In this document: positions 1 to 10,111 of the stretch, piece after piece | Layout of the letters: the number at the start of each line of letters is the position of its first letter | Numbering within the stretch: position 1 is the stretch's first letter | Origin: Endomychus coccineus | Lineage: Eukaryota; Arthropoda; Insecta; Coleoptera; Endomychidae | Length of the DNA: 64,000 nt | Direction: 5' to 3' | Assembly: GCA_958510875.1 (NCBI GenBank) | Contig: OY294070.1 | Coordinates: 23,241,631 to 23,305,630, forward strand | The notes under the pieces: model-generated | The model's database searches: none | The model's input: the letters and a program-made list of their open reading frames with translations, nothing else | What the model was told of the DNA's origin: nothing | Position numbers and translations under genes: made by a program

Positions 1-259
1 TGTCTAGGCAAATCAGACTTGGCTCTCAGCATATTTCGTACATTTTACATAATGTCTTTATACTGATGCTTGGACATTATGTGCCTACCATAATGTAGAC
101 ACAACTCGTTTCAGCGCAATACTCTATAGTATAAGGCCCGAACGCTCGATCGTGATGACGCAAGCCTGAGACTATGTTGCAGCTGAACATCCGTACGTTC
201 ATATACCGGATGTCCGGAAATGGCGTGTACAACTTAAGACCACAAGTTCCTTTTTTACT

Positions 260-2430
260 TTGTTTCAAATAAGTCGAAAAAATTCTCTCTTGTCTCAAGG
301 ATATAGTGAATTCTTGACCATCTTTCCTACGATTGATTGTGTACTGAGAATTAGCTTTAGCTTTAGACAACTCCACTTCATCTATAAGATCGCCATCGAG
401 GAAAAATCGCTGGATTGCAAAGAAATTGCGCTAGCGAGCTTTCTGGACATAGAGGGAGCTTTTGATAATACCTCTTTCGAATCAATTGCCCGAGCAATGC
501 GAGGGCGATGAATAGAAGATCTGCTGTACAGATGGTTTCACAACATGCTCCGATGCAGGACAGCCATAGGAACTCTCAATCAGGTTGAGAAGAAGGCGCT
601 GATCGCTGGAGGATGTCCACAGGAAGGTGTACTGTCACATCTGTTGTGGAGTCTGGTGGTGGACGAACTTCTGATACTCCTTGAGAACAAAGTATTCTGT
701 TATTCGGTTATGCGAATGACATCATAGGGATGTTCGGAAGCACAATATCATCACTGATGCAGCAATGGTGCAACAAGAAAGGACTCAAAGTGATTCCTTC
801 GAAAATAACCATTGTACCATTCACTAGGAGAAAAAACATTGGAAACATACAAGACTTAGTTTTGTATGGTGAAAACATACAGACGACGGACGCGGTCAAG
901 TACCTTGTAGGGTGAGCTTAGATAAAAGGCTGACCTTTGGGAAGCATCTAGAGAAAACCACTGATAAAGCGATACGGGCTCTGTGAACCTGTCGTCGTAC
1001 AGTCGGAAGAACTCCACGGATGGTGCACTGGGTGTACATCACCATAGTGACACCCATTGTATTATACGCCGTAATCGTGTGGTGACCAAAAACAAAAACG
1101 AAAGTATGCCAGCATTCCTTGAACAGAGTTCAGAGGCTGGCGTGCTTAGGAATAACAGGCGTAATGTCGACCACCCCAAGGGCTGTGATGGAAAGGCTGT
1201 TGAGGTTGAGGCCACTGCACCTCGCCGTTCAGGCAGAAGCCATAAGAGGAGCGTATCACTTTGATCTTATTGGACAAAGGAAAGCCGACCAAAAAAGTAG
1301 AAGCATTCTCGAATTGCTTGGATCACCTGAGTCATTGGGGATGAGATCCGACAGGATCAAGGTTCACAGCACTTCCATACCATTCACGATTCAAACCTTG
1401 AATGCGCAGGAGAACGCTGGGGAACAATCCTCATATGATACCAGAGGATTTTGTATGGTTCACGGAAGGCACCAGCAATATACAGGTGCTAGAATAGTTG
1501 AGACAATGGACCAAAGAAGAATAATTTTTTTGAATCTAGGAACACTTGCGACAGAGTTCCAAGCAGTAATAGTAGCAATTACATGTGCACGGATTATGAG
1601 GTAGAGAGTCTATGAGAATATACAAATCACAATCATAGTGAGCAACCTAACACTGCTTAAGGCACTGGAGTCATACACAATTACCTCACAATGTGTACTC
1701 GATCGTGTAAAATAACTAACGGCACTAGTAATGAACTCCAATAGAGCGACACTCGTTTGTGAGTCTGAGGAAACCAGATGCGAAGGAACTAAAACTGTCG
1801 TCGCTCTCGCTAAGGCGGGGACAGAGCAACCCTTGAATGGACCAGAGCCAACCTGAGGCATTTCTCATGCCACAGTGAAATCTGTAATCTGAAAATGGCT
1901 CGAGACAGAGCGCCGCGATTACTGGAGGGACCTGCCCCGTATGTCGCACTCCAAGCGACTAATGGGACATCTCCAGCAGCAACGAGTGAAAAATCTACTG
2001 ACGTTCAGCAGACAAGAAATACGGAATCTTGTTGCATTCCTGACCGGCCACGTCCCATGCAAAAAACATCTTCGCACGATGGGTCTGGCAGATCAGCCCA
2101 CATGCAGAGGTTGCGGCGTGGAAGAAGGGACACCCATACATGTGCTGTGTCAGTGCATGGCATACGCGGTTTGTCGTCGGACATACTTCGGAGACGATAA
2201 AACTACCCCAGGGAATCAAAAGTATCCCCTACATCAGGCTACTGAAGCTCAAAGAAAACACCGGACTGATGAGGAAATAGCAATATGTGAGGGCACAATA
2301 GGACACTAACGACCGCAGGGCAGAGATACTCCCTACGAGACGGAGAACCTCACGGGGGAGGGGCTTCATTCGGAATCCGGCACACCTAGGGGCACGTGCC
2401 CCACGAGGGTTCTCCTCTTCTACGTAAGAA
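260..2430 (+). pseudogene. Decayed LINE pol with RT, RNase H and zinc knuckle (I/R1/LOA-type)
   Basis: Remnant of a non-LTR retrotransposon polyprotein, read in several frames. Near 440-480 it encodes LDIEGAFDN, the first catalytic-Asp motif of reverse transcriptase. Near 610-660 comes GCPQEGVL followed by LWSLVVDELL, and near 703-727 FGYANDII stands where FGYADDI is expected, so a catalytic Asp is changed to Asn. Near 1119-1200 is NRVQRLACLGITG, the usual thumb/linker motif. About 1420-1600 looks like an RNase H start. About 2020-2150 carries a CRGCG...HVLCQC knuckle typical of the C-terminus. RNase H plus the knuckle suits the I/R1/LOA groups better than CR1 or RTE. Many stops and frameshifts separate the pieces, so it is dead. 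The endonuclease domain is not seen. Ends are approximate. Confidence 0.85.
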
Positions 2431-3429
2431 ACAAAATTTGTCTAAGAGCTATCCAAGAAGGCAAGGTGCCTCCGTTGGCAGTCCGTCTAGGATGAATAAA
2501 AAACGTTCATGGGGAGTGCAATTAGTCATAGTAGAGACCGAATGGAATCAAGAGATTCTTGCAGAACTTCTTCCCAATCTTGAGAACGAAGATTTCGTGT
2601 TTTCATTGCCAAGCTAACGGTCTTCCATTGATTAAAATCAAAATTTTGGTAGTAACGTAACAATTGTCAGCAATTCGTGTAAATTCAAGTTTGGGCTCTT
2701 TTATTTTTGTACTACATATTTTTCAACATGACTTAATGACACCCCATGATTCAACTCACACTGTACAAATGAACGAAAACAACGATGCAATCAGAATTAA
2801 ACAATCAGGAAGTAATCGTGCGAAATAATTTCGTTTCGTAATCAACCGATCAACATTATTTGAATATCAGTGGTGTAAATTATACATAATAGATGTAAAA
2901 GCGGAGGAAAGAGGCATTGTTCTTGGTATAGCGCTGAAGGCTAACATCGGTCGTTATATGTACCTGACTTGCAGAGTATTAAATATGGAATAACATGGCT
3001 TTTGTCGGCTTCAACCGCACTCTTCGCACCCCCACAGAGATGTTGATAGATTGATTTGTTTTTTATTTTATTACGGGTCGATATACCTTTCCACCCCAAA
3101 ACTAGTTTCGAATAGTCATTTAGGTTTTCGATTCGTAATTTTTCATGGGAATTCAGGTGTAACGGTGTCAAGATCTCCGTGAAGAATTAATTATATACAG
3201 GCTGGTTCTTTGTATAGTTAGGTATATTAGAGATCACGAAAGTTGTTTGAATCGCAATAAATTCAAATTTTCCAATAGATGAAAGGGAATTAAAATGTGT
3301 ATAACTATGGGGACGGCAAAATGAAATTACCTGGCGTATAAAGCTACCCTTTGAAAATGATAATCATTGAATGTAATGAGTTACGTAATATACGTTTAAT
3401 GTCCATCCCTGGTTGTCTTATATTATTGT
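2431..3429. other. No recognisable feature
   Basis: AT-rich sequence between the LINE remnant and hAT copy 1. Short open frames here show no family motif. Some of the left part may still be LINE 3' sequence. I see no inverted termini, tandem repeat or RNA gene. Confidence 0.5.
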
Positions 3430-3630
3430 GAATATAGTTAAAAGTTAAAATATGCGCATATATATGCATAGTTTTTCTTTGAAATATGCAACAATATGAA
3501 TTTATTTGTCAAAATATGCAACTATATGCCTTGAATATAACATGGAAAAATGGAAATAAAGGAACGCCGACTCTTACAAAAATTATTTATTTTAAGTAAA
3601 ATGAAAAGAAAAATATAATAGGTAAAATTT

Positions 3631-5099
3631 TTAACCTGAAATAGTATAAAATGCATTTATAACGATATATTTTTCAAAATTTTCCAATAAAAGTGTTTGC
3701 CTTCTGCCTGTAAAAATATGTTTGTACAAAGGAAAAGATCTTTCAACATCTACCGATGTAATCAGGCAATATTTTAATTTGGGTAGTAAGTTATAAGGCC
3801 AAGGTATTACTTCGTTGGATGGTTTAGTATCAAAAATATTTTTGACTCCCATTAAATACTTAAAGCCTTCATTCTTTCCCACAATAACTTCGAGTTTACT
3901 TCTTACTTGATTTCGTACATCACCGGGATCTTTTTTGCATTTGTCGGAAAAAGTTTCAACAATATTAATTGATTCTCTTAAACTCATATTCCCACTTTCT
4001 AACAAAGTTATTATATCTGGTATAAAACTAAAATTAACCTTAATAAAAACAAGTTCCTTAGCTAAATTCACATTTTTGAATACTGCTTGACTTTGCACTA
4101 CACACTGTGAATTGTCTTCTAAATCTAAAACTATGTCTTTAATGGCTTCAAAATGGTCTGCGTAGAATATCGCGGCCTTAATCCATGTTCCCCATCGAGT
4201 AATTACGGGCTCTGGAGGTAAACTAACTCCTGGCAATTTTTCTCTATAGATCTGCACTCTTAGAGGTGCTTTCAAAAACACTTTCTTTACATTTGAAATT
4301 AATTTGTTCACCATGGGATATGCTGTTCTAATAGTTTCTGCAACTCTGTTTGTCCCATGTAAAAGGGAAGTGACATGTACCATATTGGGATACAATATTT
4401 TTAAGTTTTGGCCTACTTTAACCATATACGGCACTGCGTCAGACAAAAACACTAAAAACTTCTCTACTGGAACTGGATTTGGTAAAGAAAATTTGATAGA
4501 GACTGCTGAATAAATCGAGTTACGGTCACATTATTTGTTTTGTCTAACTGTTTAGAAGATATCAAATATGGCTTCCCTGGCTCATTTTCTTGAAGCCCTC
4601 CAATAATAAGATGTGCGATATATCGACCACATGATGAGTCTGTGCTTTCATCAACAATAATATAAAAATGTTCATCGCCCAGTGAAACTTTAATTTCTTC
4701 CATTACGGTTTCGTATATTGTTTGCATATACTTCATTCTAAGTGTGGATTCGTCAGGGATGTTTTGATTACAATATTTTTGCAAAAAATCTCTGAATTGT
4801 GTATCTTGCAGTTTCTTCAAAGGTATATTTGCTGCGACTAAAGCTTTGCATAAGTCTTGATGAAACACCTCCTTTTCACTCTTTGGTTTGAAATTTTGAA
4901 ATGCGGTTTGCACACACTGCTGAACTGGCACAGACTTATTTTTCTGCAACTTAGCTTCATGCATAGCTGTTTTCAAGTGTTGATCAATTTGGAACTCCTA
5001 TTCACAAACAATGATTTTGGCACAAACTTTGCAAAACACTTTATCCCCACTAAACTCCAACTCAGGAAAATGTTTAATCCACGAAGCGGCTTTCGGCAT
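3631..5099 (-). pseudogene. hAT transposase with BED zinc finger (broken)
   Basis: Cut-and-paste transposase. The ATG at 5099 is chosen because the same start is kept in copy 2. Order: BED-type zinc finger (CKVC then HLKTAMH spacing), a region with VDESTDSS, the usual first catalytic-Asp setting, [20 protein letters not shown] (the RW motif of the hAT insertion domain), and a C-terminal [14 protein letters not shown] dimerisation motif. Breaks: a stop just after the zinc finger and a -1 frame break near 4480-4510 between SLSNF and PNPVPVEKF. The second half (3631-4452) is otherwise open and, unlike copy 2, keeps the Trp before PYNLL. The nearest described proteins I know are hAT relatives of the CGG-binding-protein type, but that link is inference. 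Confidence 0.85.
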
Positions 5100-5216
5100 T
5101 TTAGGCGTTTGAAATAAATATTTTCGAAATCACTCTTTTCACACTGGAATCTATCGACAAACTAAATTATACAATATAAATACAAAAGAAGAGACCACAT
5201 TTGCTCTCCAATTAGG

Positions 5217-5404
5217 CACCGAAAAGGAACAAGACAAGAAGCTCCATTTGGCGTCGATACTTTTAAGTCCGAACTATAAAAGCAAGCCGCGGCATTCCAA
5301 CTAGACCCCCGCGCACCGAACAGAAGTTTCTGTTCGGTGACAATACTTACTACCACCGAACACGACTTGGCACCACCAGCTTCTTGTCTTGTTTCTGTTC
5401 GGTG
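5217..5404. repeat. Palindromic MITE-like insertion inside hAT copy 1
   Basis: Bounded by CACCGAA at one side and TTCGGTG at the other, flanked by AATTAGG (5210-5216) and TATTAGG (5405-5411), an imperfect 7-bp direct repeat. An internal CACCGAACAGAA/TTCTGTTCGGTG palindrome lies near 5313-5338, and AAGACAAGAAG/CTTCTTGTCTTG lie near the ends. The counterpart in copy 2 is 47712-47941, so the insertion predates spread of this hAT. It sits just upstream of the transposase and may contribute to its promoter (inference). Confidence 0.6.
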
Positions 5405-5689
5405 TATTAGGCAAGCTGATTACTTGGAAATTCCTAAACATCCAATAAATGCGGGCAATAAACCATATAATAATAAAATGGGTCCATAAACCATATAATA
5501 ATAAAACCTACCCAACTTTTAAATTATTTCAATTATCTGCAAGGGTCGCACTTAATCTTTTGATAAAACGAAAAACATAAAAATATGCACAGAAATTTTA
5601 TTTTTGCCGAAATATGCAATTTTTTATGAAATTTGTAAAAATATGCAAAATATGCAAATATATCCACTTTGCATATATTCCGCCCTTTA

Positions 5690-6300
5690 GTGATGTCACA
5701 GTAAAAAATGGATCCGTGAAAAATGCATACTATAATGGGTGAATTTTGAGTGCTAAATAACTATTTTTTGTACATCAGAATTGGTGAACGATGCACACTA
5801 ATGTGGGGAGTTTTTGGATTCATTATTTTCCATCAAGTTAATATAATATCTATAAACAGGGTAGTGGATTTGGAATGCTCTATATTTGATCCAAATTGAA
5901 GTAGATTCTGTATTACATATTCATTGGATACCTCAAGGGCTAATCTAACATTTGGACGTTCCAAATTTGTAGGATAGAGTACTTAAATTTTTTTTCTTTA
6001 ATACTCTGAATACACAAGAGGGAAACCTATAATGTTCGAAGAACATCGTGTGAGCTAGCAGTGGAATGTTGGGAGAGGAGATAGGCATTCGTATATAGGA
6101 TTAATGATATTACAATTACGAGTAAGGGATCATAGGAAAATCCTTGGAATCAGACTGAATTGTGCATTAGGATAATTATAATTTAATATTTTAGAAATTT
6201 TATCCTAAAACTGCTTTGAGAGAGAAAGGAAAATATCACTTTAGTATAGTTATAAACAAACATGAACTATAAACTGTGGCATACACTATAACACTATACA
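5690..6300. other. Intergenic, with one LINE 3'-end scrap
   Basis: Mostly featureless AT-rich DNA. At 5998-6105 there is a short copy of the LINE 3' tail seen again at 6305-6390, 13230-13275 and 16795-16870, recognisable by GAGGGAAACCTATAATGTTC and GAACATCGTG. It has no reverse-transcriptase sequence attached, so it is a detached tail or local duplication. Confidence 0.5.
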
Positions 6301-6304
6301 CTTT

Positions 6305-7660
6305 ATTCATATACTTTGACTAAACGAGAAGGAAACCTGAGTCTCAAGAACATCGTGTGGATCTAGGGAGAGGAGATAGGCATTCGTATTTTTCTTGAAG
6401 GATTGGAGGTTATAGGCATAGGGTAAGACCTCACTAGGTAAAGAGTTCCACAACTTCGTTGTTCGATAGAAAAATGAAGTCTGGTAAGAAGAAGTTTGGA
6501 AGGTCTCGAGCTTGACAATGAAGGAATAACTAGTTTGAGCTCGTCCAGTATGCCTATCTGGAATCCCTCGTGGTGGAACAATAGAGGAGATTTCTGATGA
6601 ACACTTACCATAGGAATATCTGTAGAAAAGGAAGAGATCAGTCACCTTATTGCGACGTTCTAGAGAGGATAATGAACTCGTAAGTGTAACATCATCAATC
6701 AAACGAATAGCTCTGTTGCTTCCAGTCGCGCGTTCAAATCTCAGAGACGGCGGAATTTTTCCGATGACTCTAGAAAGTGGGGAGGCAAGATACCATGGGC
6801 CTCTAACCTTACTTGTCACTTGAACTGCTCTAGTTACAGAATCGAACCTACCACACGAAGTGGAGTATTCAGAGTTTATATCTGAGGTTATCAAATTCGG
6901 ACTGAGGGACTCACCCACTAGAGGCCCATGAAGTGTTCATAAAAAGTTCCGACCACCGCACGTAAAAATATCCGTCTTCTGGATAGAATCAAAGAGCTTC
7001 AGCCTGTGTTTGGGAGCCGAACCCCAAACATGTGAACAGTAATCCAGGACAGGTCGAATCTGTTTTATAGATTATGTGGAGCTGCTGGGATGTAAAGCTG
7101 CTCTTAGCAAGTAAAGAAAAAACCAAGTTTTTATGAAGCGGTGTTCGCAACGGACCTCACATGATCGTCTCATGAGAGGATGCTGTTGGTGGTGATTCAG
7201 AGCTTGGTTATGGAAGACTTCATAGGAATAGTTCTACCTAACACCATAGTATTAAGGATGGTGGAATCCACCTTCATGAAGAAGACGCAAGCTTGAGTTT
7301 TGGGTGCATTAAGTTCTACTAGATTATCACATCAAAATCTTTGCAAGATCTCCATTAATTGCGTCAATCTGTCTCTGTCTCGCTCCTCTGGCTTCATTGG
7401 ATGGTATAGTGGCCCTAGATGAAGAAGCGATATGAAGCGTATCATCATCTGCTAAGCTGTAGTGAGACCGATAGGTAGCTCCCAACAGATTGTTGATACA
7501 AAGTAAAAATAAAGTTGATACCAAGACAGATCCCTGTGGAACACCAGCATTGATAGCCATTGTATCGGAAGATACTTCGTCAACTACCACATAGAGTGAT
7601 CCATTTGAGAGAAGACTCGATAGTATGCGACAAAGTTGAAGCGGCAAACCAAATTCAAAT
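6305..7660 (-). pseudogene. LINE reverse transcriptase and C-terminus (CR1/Jockey-type), SINE-interrupted
   Basis: Minus-strand non-LTR retrotransposon fragment. About 7647-7327 encodes AGVPQGSVLVSTLFLL and YSLADDDTLH, the RT palm motifs with the YADD box altered. Downstream frames give a KLFDSIQK-type linker near 7000, then RAIRLIDDVTL, VTDLFLFYRYSYG, RTTKLWNSLPSEV and NLQSFKKNTNAYLL, the standard C-terminal run of such elements. A SINE of opposite orientation interrupts it between SIQK and RAIRLI. No endonuclease domain is present. A second copy of the same 3' part lies at 16795-17730. Several stops mean it is not functional. Confidence 0.85.
6712..6985 (+). mobile_element. tRNA-derived SINE, 5'-truncated and diverged
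   Basis: Plus-strand relative of the SINEs at 30672-30960 and 57717-58016. It shares the degraded B box (GCGCGTTCAAATC near 6725), the motif GGCGGAATTTTTCCGATG, CAAGATACCATGGGCCT, GAACCTACCACACGAAGTGGAG and the tail around GGACTGAGGGACTC. The A-box half of the tRNA head is missing. It lies antisense within LINE coding sequence, which resumes on both sides, so it inserted after the LINE. It is clearly older than the other two copies. Exact ends are uncertain. Confidence 0.75.
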
Positions 7661-7779
7661 AATATCCAAATTTTAACAATTTATCATGTTCTACATGTAT
7701 TTTGAAGGAGCATACAATGACGCAGTGTCCTCGCCACTTATTAAATAAGATATCACAAGTCATATTTGAGTTTATATGA

Positions 7780-8560
7780 AAATTTTTATATGGCCTATTA
7801 CATGAAGCCTATACAAAAGATTCATCTTATACTTAACCACGTCACAATGTAGATTCATACTTAGAGTAGAGTCCAACTTAACCCCTAAAAACTTGAATTG
7901 CTTTATCAATTTTTTGATTTTCAATGTTCATCTGGTAAGTGAACTTATGTGCTTTCTGATAATTTAGCTGATGGCGGTTTGAAACTACCAGGAATTTGGT
8001 TCTATCCAAATTCAATTTCAATCCATTACTATTTAACCAGTTTGAGATTATTTCCTAATCTTCGTTCAAAAAACATTCAATTTCATTGGGTTTCCCTGGA
8101 CAAAAACCACAACGCAAAAACTTTTTACAATTTTACAATTTTTTACATGATGTATGATGTCATTTATGAATAATATGAATAAAATTGAGCCTAGGACCGG
8201 GCCCTAAGTTACACCAAAGTCAATTTCCATTTCAGTTGAGAAACTATCATTATATTTTACAATTTGAGTTCTATTTTTGAGGTATGATGTGAACCATTTA
8301 AATACCTGCCACTTGAACCATAACTTTCTAGTTTCAATATTAATAGATCCGAGTTTATTTTCTATTGCGATATTAGAATTGCAAAGCTCTTTCAGATGAA
8401 TGTCATTTTCTAAATCCTACTTGTTGCTCATTGAGTATGTTATGTCTTTTTACGAATTCCATTAGTTGATCTTCATCAGTTTTTCCAAAAAAAATTTCAT
8501 GAATTGGTAGTGTATTTATAGGGCGATGCTCCGAACACAATTTTGTATTTTCACTTGTGC
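7780..8560 (-). pseudogene. Heavily decayed LINE reverse transcriptase fragment
   Basis: Translating the minus strand in shifting frames gives a run in family order: HNILNEQQVGFRK near 8440, GVTxGPVLGSIL near 8200 (a worn GVPQGxxLGPLL), NWLNSNGLKLNLDRTKFLV near 8040-7960, and FLGVKLDSTL near 7880. That order matches the RT palm and thumb of Jockey-like non-LTR retrotransposons. Every piece is short and separated by stops and frameshifts, and the YADD box is not readable. It is a different lineage from the neighbouring element at 6305-7660. Confidence 0.65.
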
Positions 8561-10111
8561 CAGTTAATTAATTATGCCAAATAAATTTTGTGCAAAAGAA
8601 TATACAACAAATTATACTCATCAGCAACCACACACTATATTTCGACAAGTTAAACGAGAACCCAGACAGAAGTATAAAGGAAAATTACGCAATTTTCCAC
8701 TTGATACAAAATTTCAGAAAATTTCAATCAAAAGAGCCCGAGATATTCCATTTGTTATAAAAGACATTCCATTTCTTAATTCAAAACGGTTTTCCATTGC
8801 TTATTAAAAGTAATAATCACGACCCCCCTTTTTTTCTTACCAACGATGTGTAAGCCATCCTGAACACAAACCAAAAAGAATTTCGCATTTTCGTGGGGTC
8901 CATAAAATTTTAGTAAGGACCCCTATTTTTTCACACTTTTGACTGGACATTTTCCCACAATAATATTAATTTCGTTCATATTGTAAAGTTTAATTAATCT
9001 GACATACCTTGTGTGGTTTGCAGTCCTCATCATTTATATATAGTCCTCCAAATTGAGTATATCCATTCCTGAAACAAAATGACGTTTTAAAACTGAGAAT
9101 TTGTGCACGTTTGTGAATTTTGATGCATCGTAATTTATTCATGAAATATGATGACAAACCACTGTGAAAAAAATGACGGTTTTTGGTTCAGTTACAATTA
9201 GATTGTGTGGCCCCAAAAAACAAATCGAATATTACCAATTCTAATGTGGCAAAAGCGATCTATATTTTTGATTAGATTGAGAATATTCATCTTTATTCGA
9301 CCAACATCCCATCCCTTCTTTATGTCAAAACAATATCATGTTATTAGATTGAAGTTATAATCAATGATGTAAATTGTGTATTTGATTCACCCTTATACGC
9401 GAACTCAATAATTTCATTCATTCACACATAATATTAAACAAAAACTAAACTTTTTAATTCCGACAATTCCACTCTTGTCCAATTTAGGTCATTTGAATTT
9501 TTAGATTGACTGTTTGCTGACGGCTGTTTTGGAAGGAAAGAGCAGAATTTGTGACTGGCTAAAAAAACGGATATTTTTTCATTTACCTTTTGCTTCCATA
9601 GAAACGTGCGTTCTTTTTGTCTCCTATGACGAAATCGTGAACGATGCTTCGATGCTTGAACAACTAATGGCACATTACATTTTCGCGTTCATAATCTGAT
9701 GAATACGTCTCGATTCGCGAATTTTCGGCTATAAAATATACTCTACGAGATACAAACTATGACACCAAAAAACACAAAGAAATCTACACTATCAATTTGC
9801 AATAAGTTTAGTGATTTTTGCAAGTTGCATTTTTCATAATTGTTCTTTTAATGAGAGATGAAGGATCCGAGATCTAGATCCTGATAAATTTTCGCTTTTT
9901 CTGTTATTATTGGTAATGTCAGTATATTTATATCTTCAAAAACTTACAACTTACTACCTACATCCCTGACAGAAGTGAATGACTGTAAACTTTTTCAAAA
10001 CTATCTAAACGATACATATTTGAAAATGAAACTAAACTTAACACATTTCTTTTATGTCTCAAATAATTCATTAATATTGACGAAACTTTGATTTCAAAAT
10101 GACATGATATA
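8561..10111. other. No recognisable feature
   Basis: AT-rich stretch. A 77-codon open frame at 8574-8807 and two opposing frames near 9434-9699 have no motif I recognise and no repeat partner in this window. I would not annotate a gene here. Confidence 0.5.

Larger units (their letters stand above)
3430..5689 (-). mobile_element. hAT DNA transposon, copy 1 (BED-finger type)
   Basis: Reverse-oriented relative of the element at 47428-49728. Its 5' end (5689 reading left) starts TAAAGGGCGG, the same terminus as copy 2. Both subterminal regions are packed with ATATGC/TGCATA motifs, typical short repeats for transposase binding. The 3' end near 3430-3460 keeps the ATATGCGCATATATATGC block but not the terminal AAAGGGCGG, so the last 10-15 bases are lost or mutated. 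No target-site duplication can be shown for that reason. It carries a broken transposase (3631-5099) and a palindromic insertion in its 5' non-coding part (5217-5404). Confidence 0.85.

Noticed and set aside
6307..6918. 203-codon open frame as one protein
   Set aside because: Its first third is antisense SINE and the rest is LINE C-terminus; the long frame is accidental.
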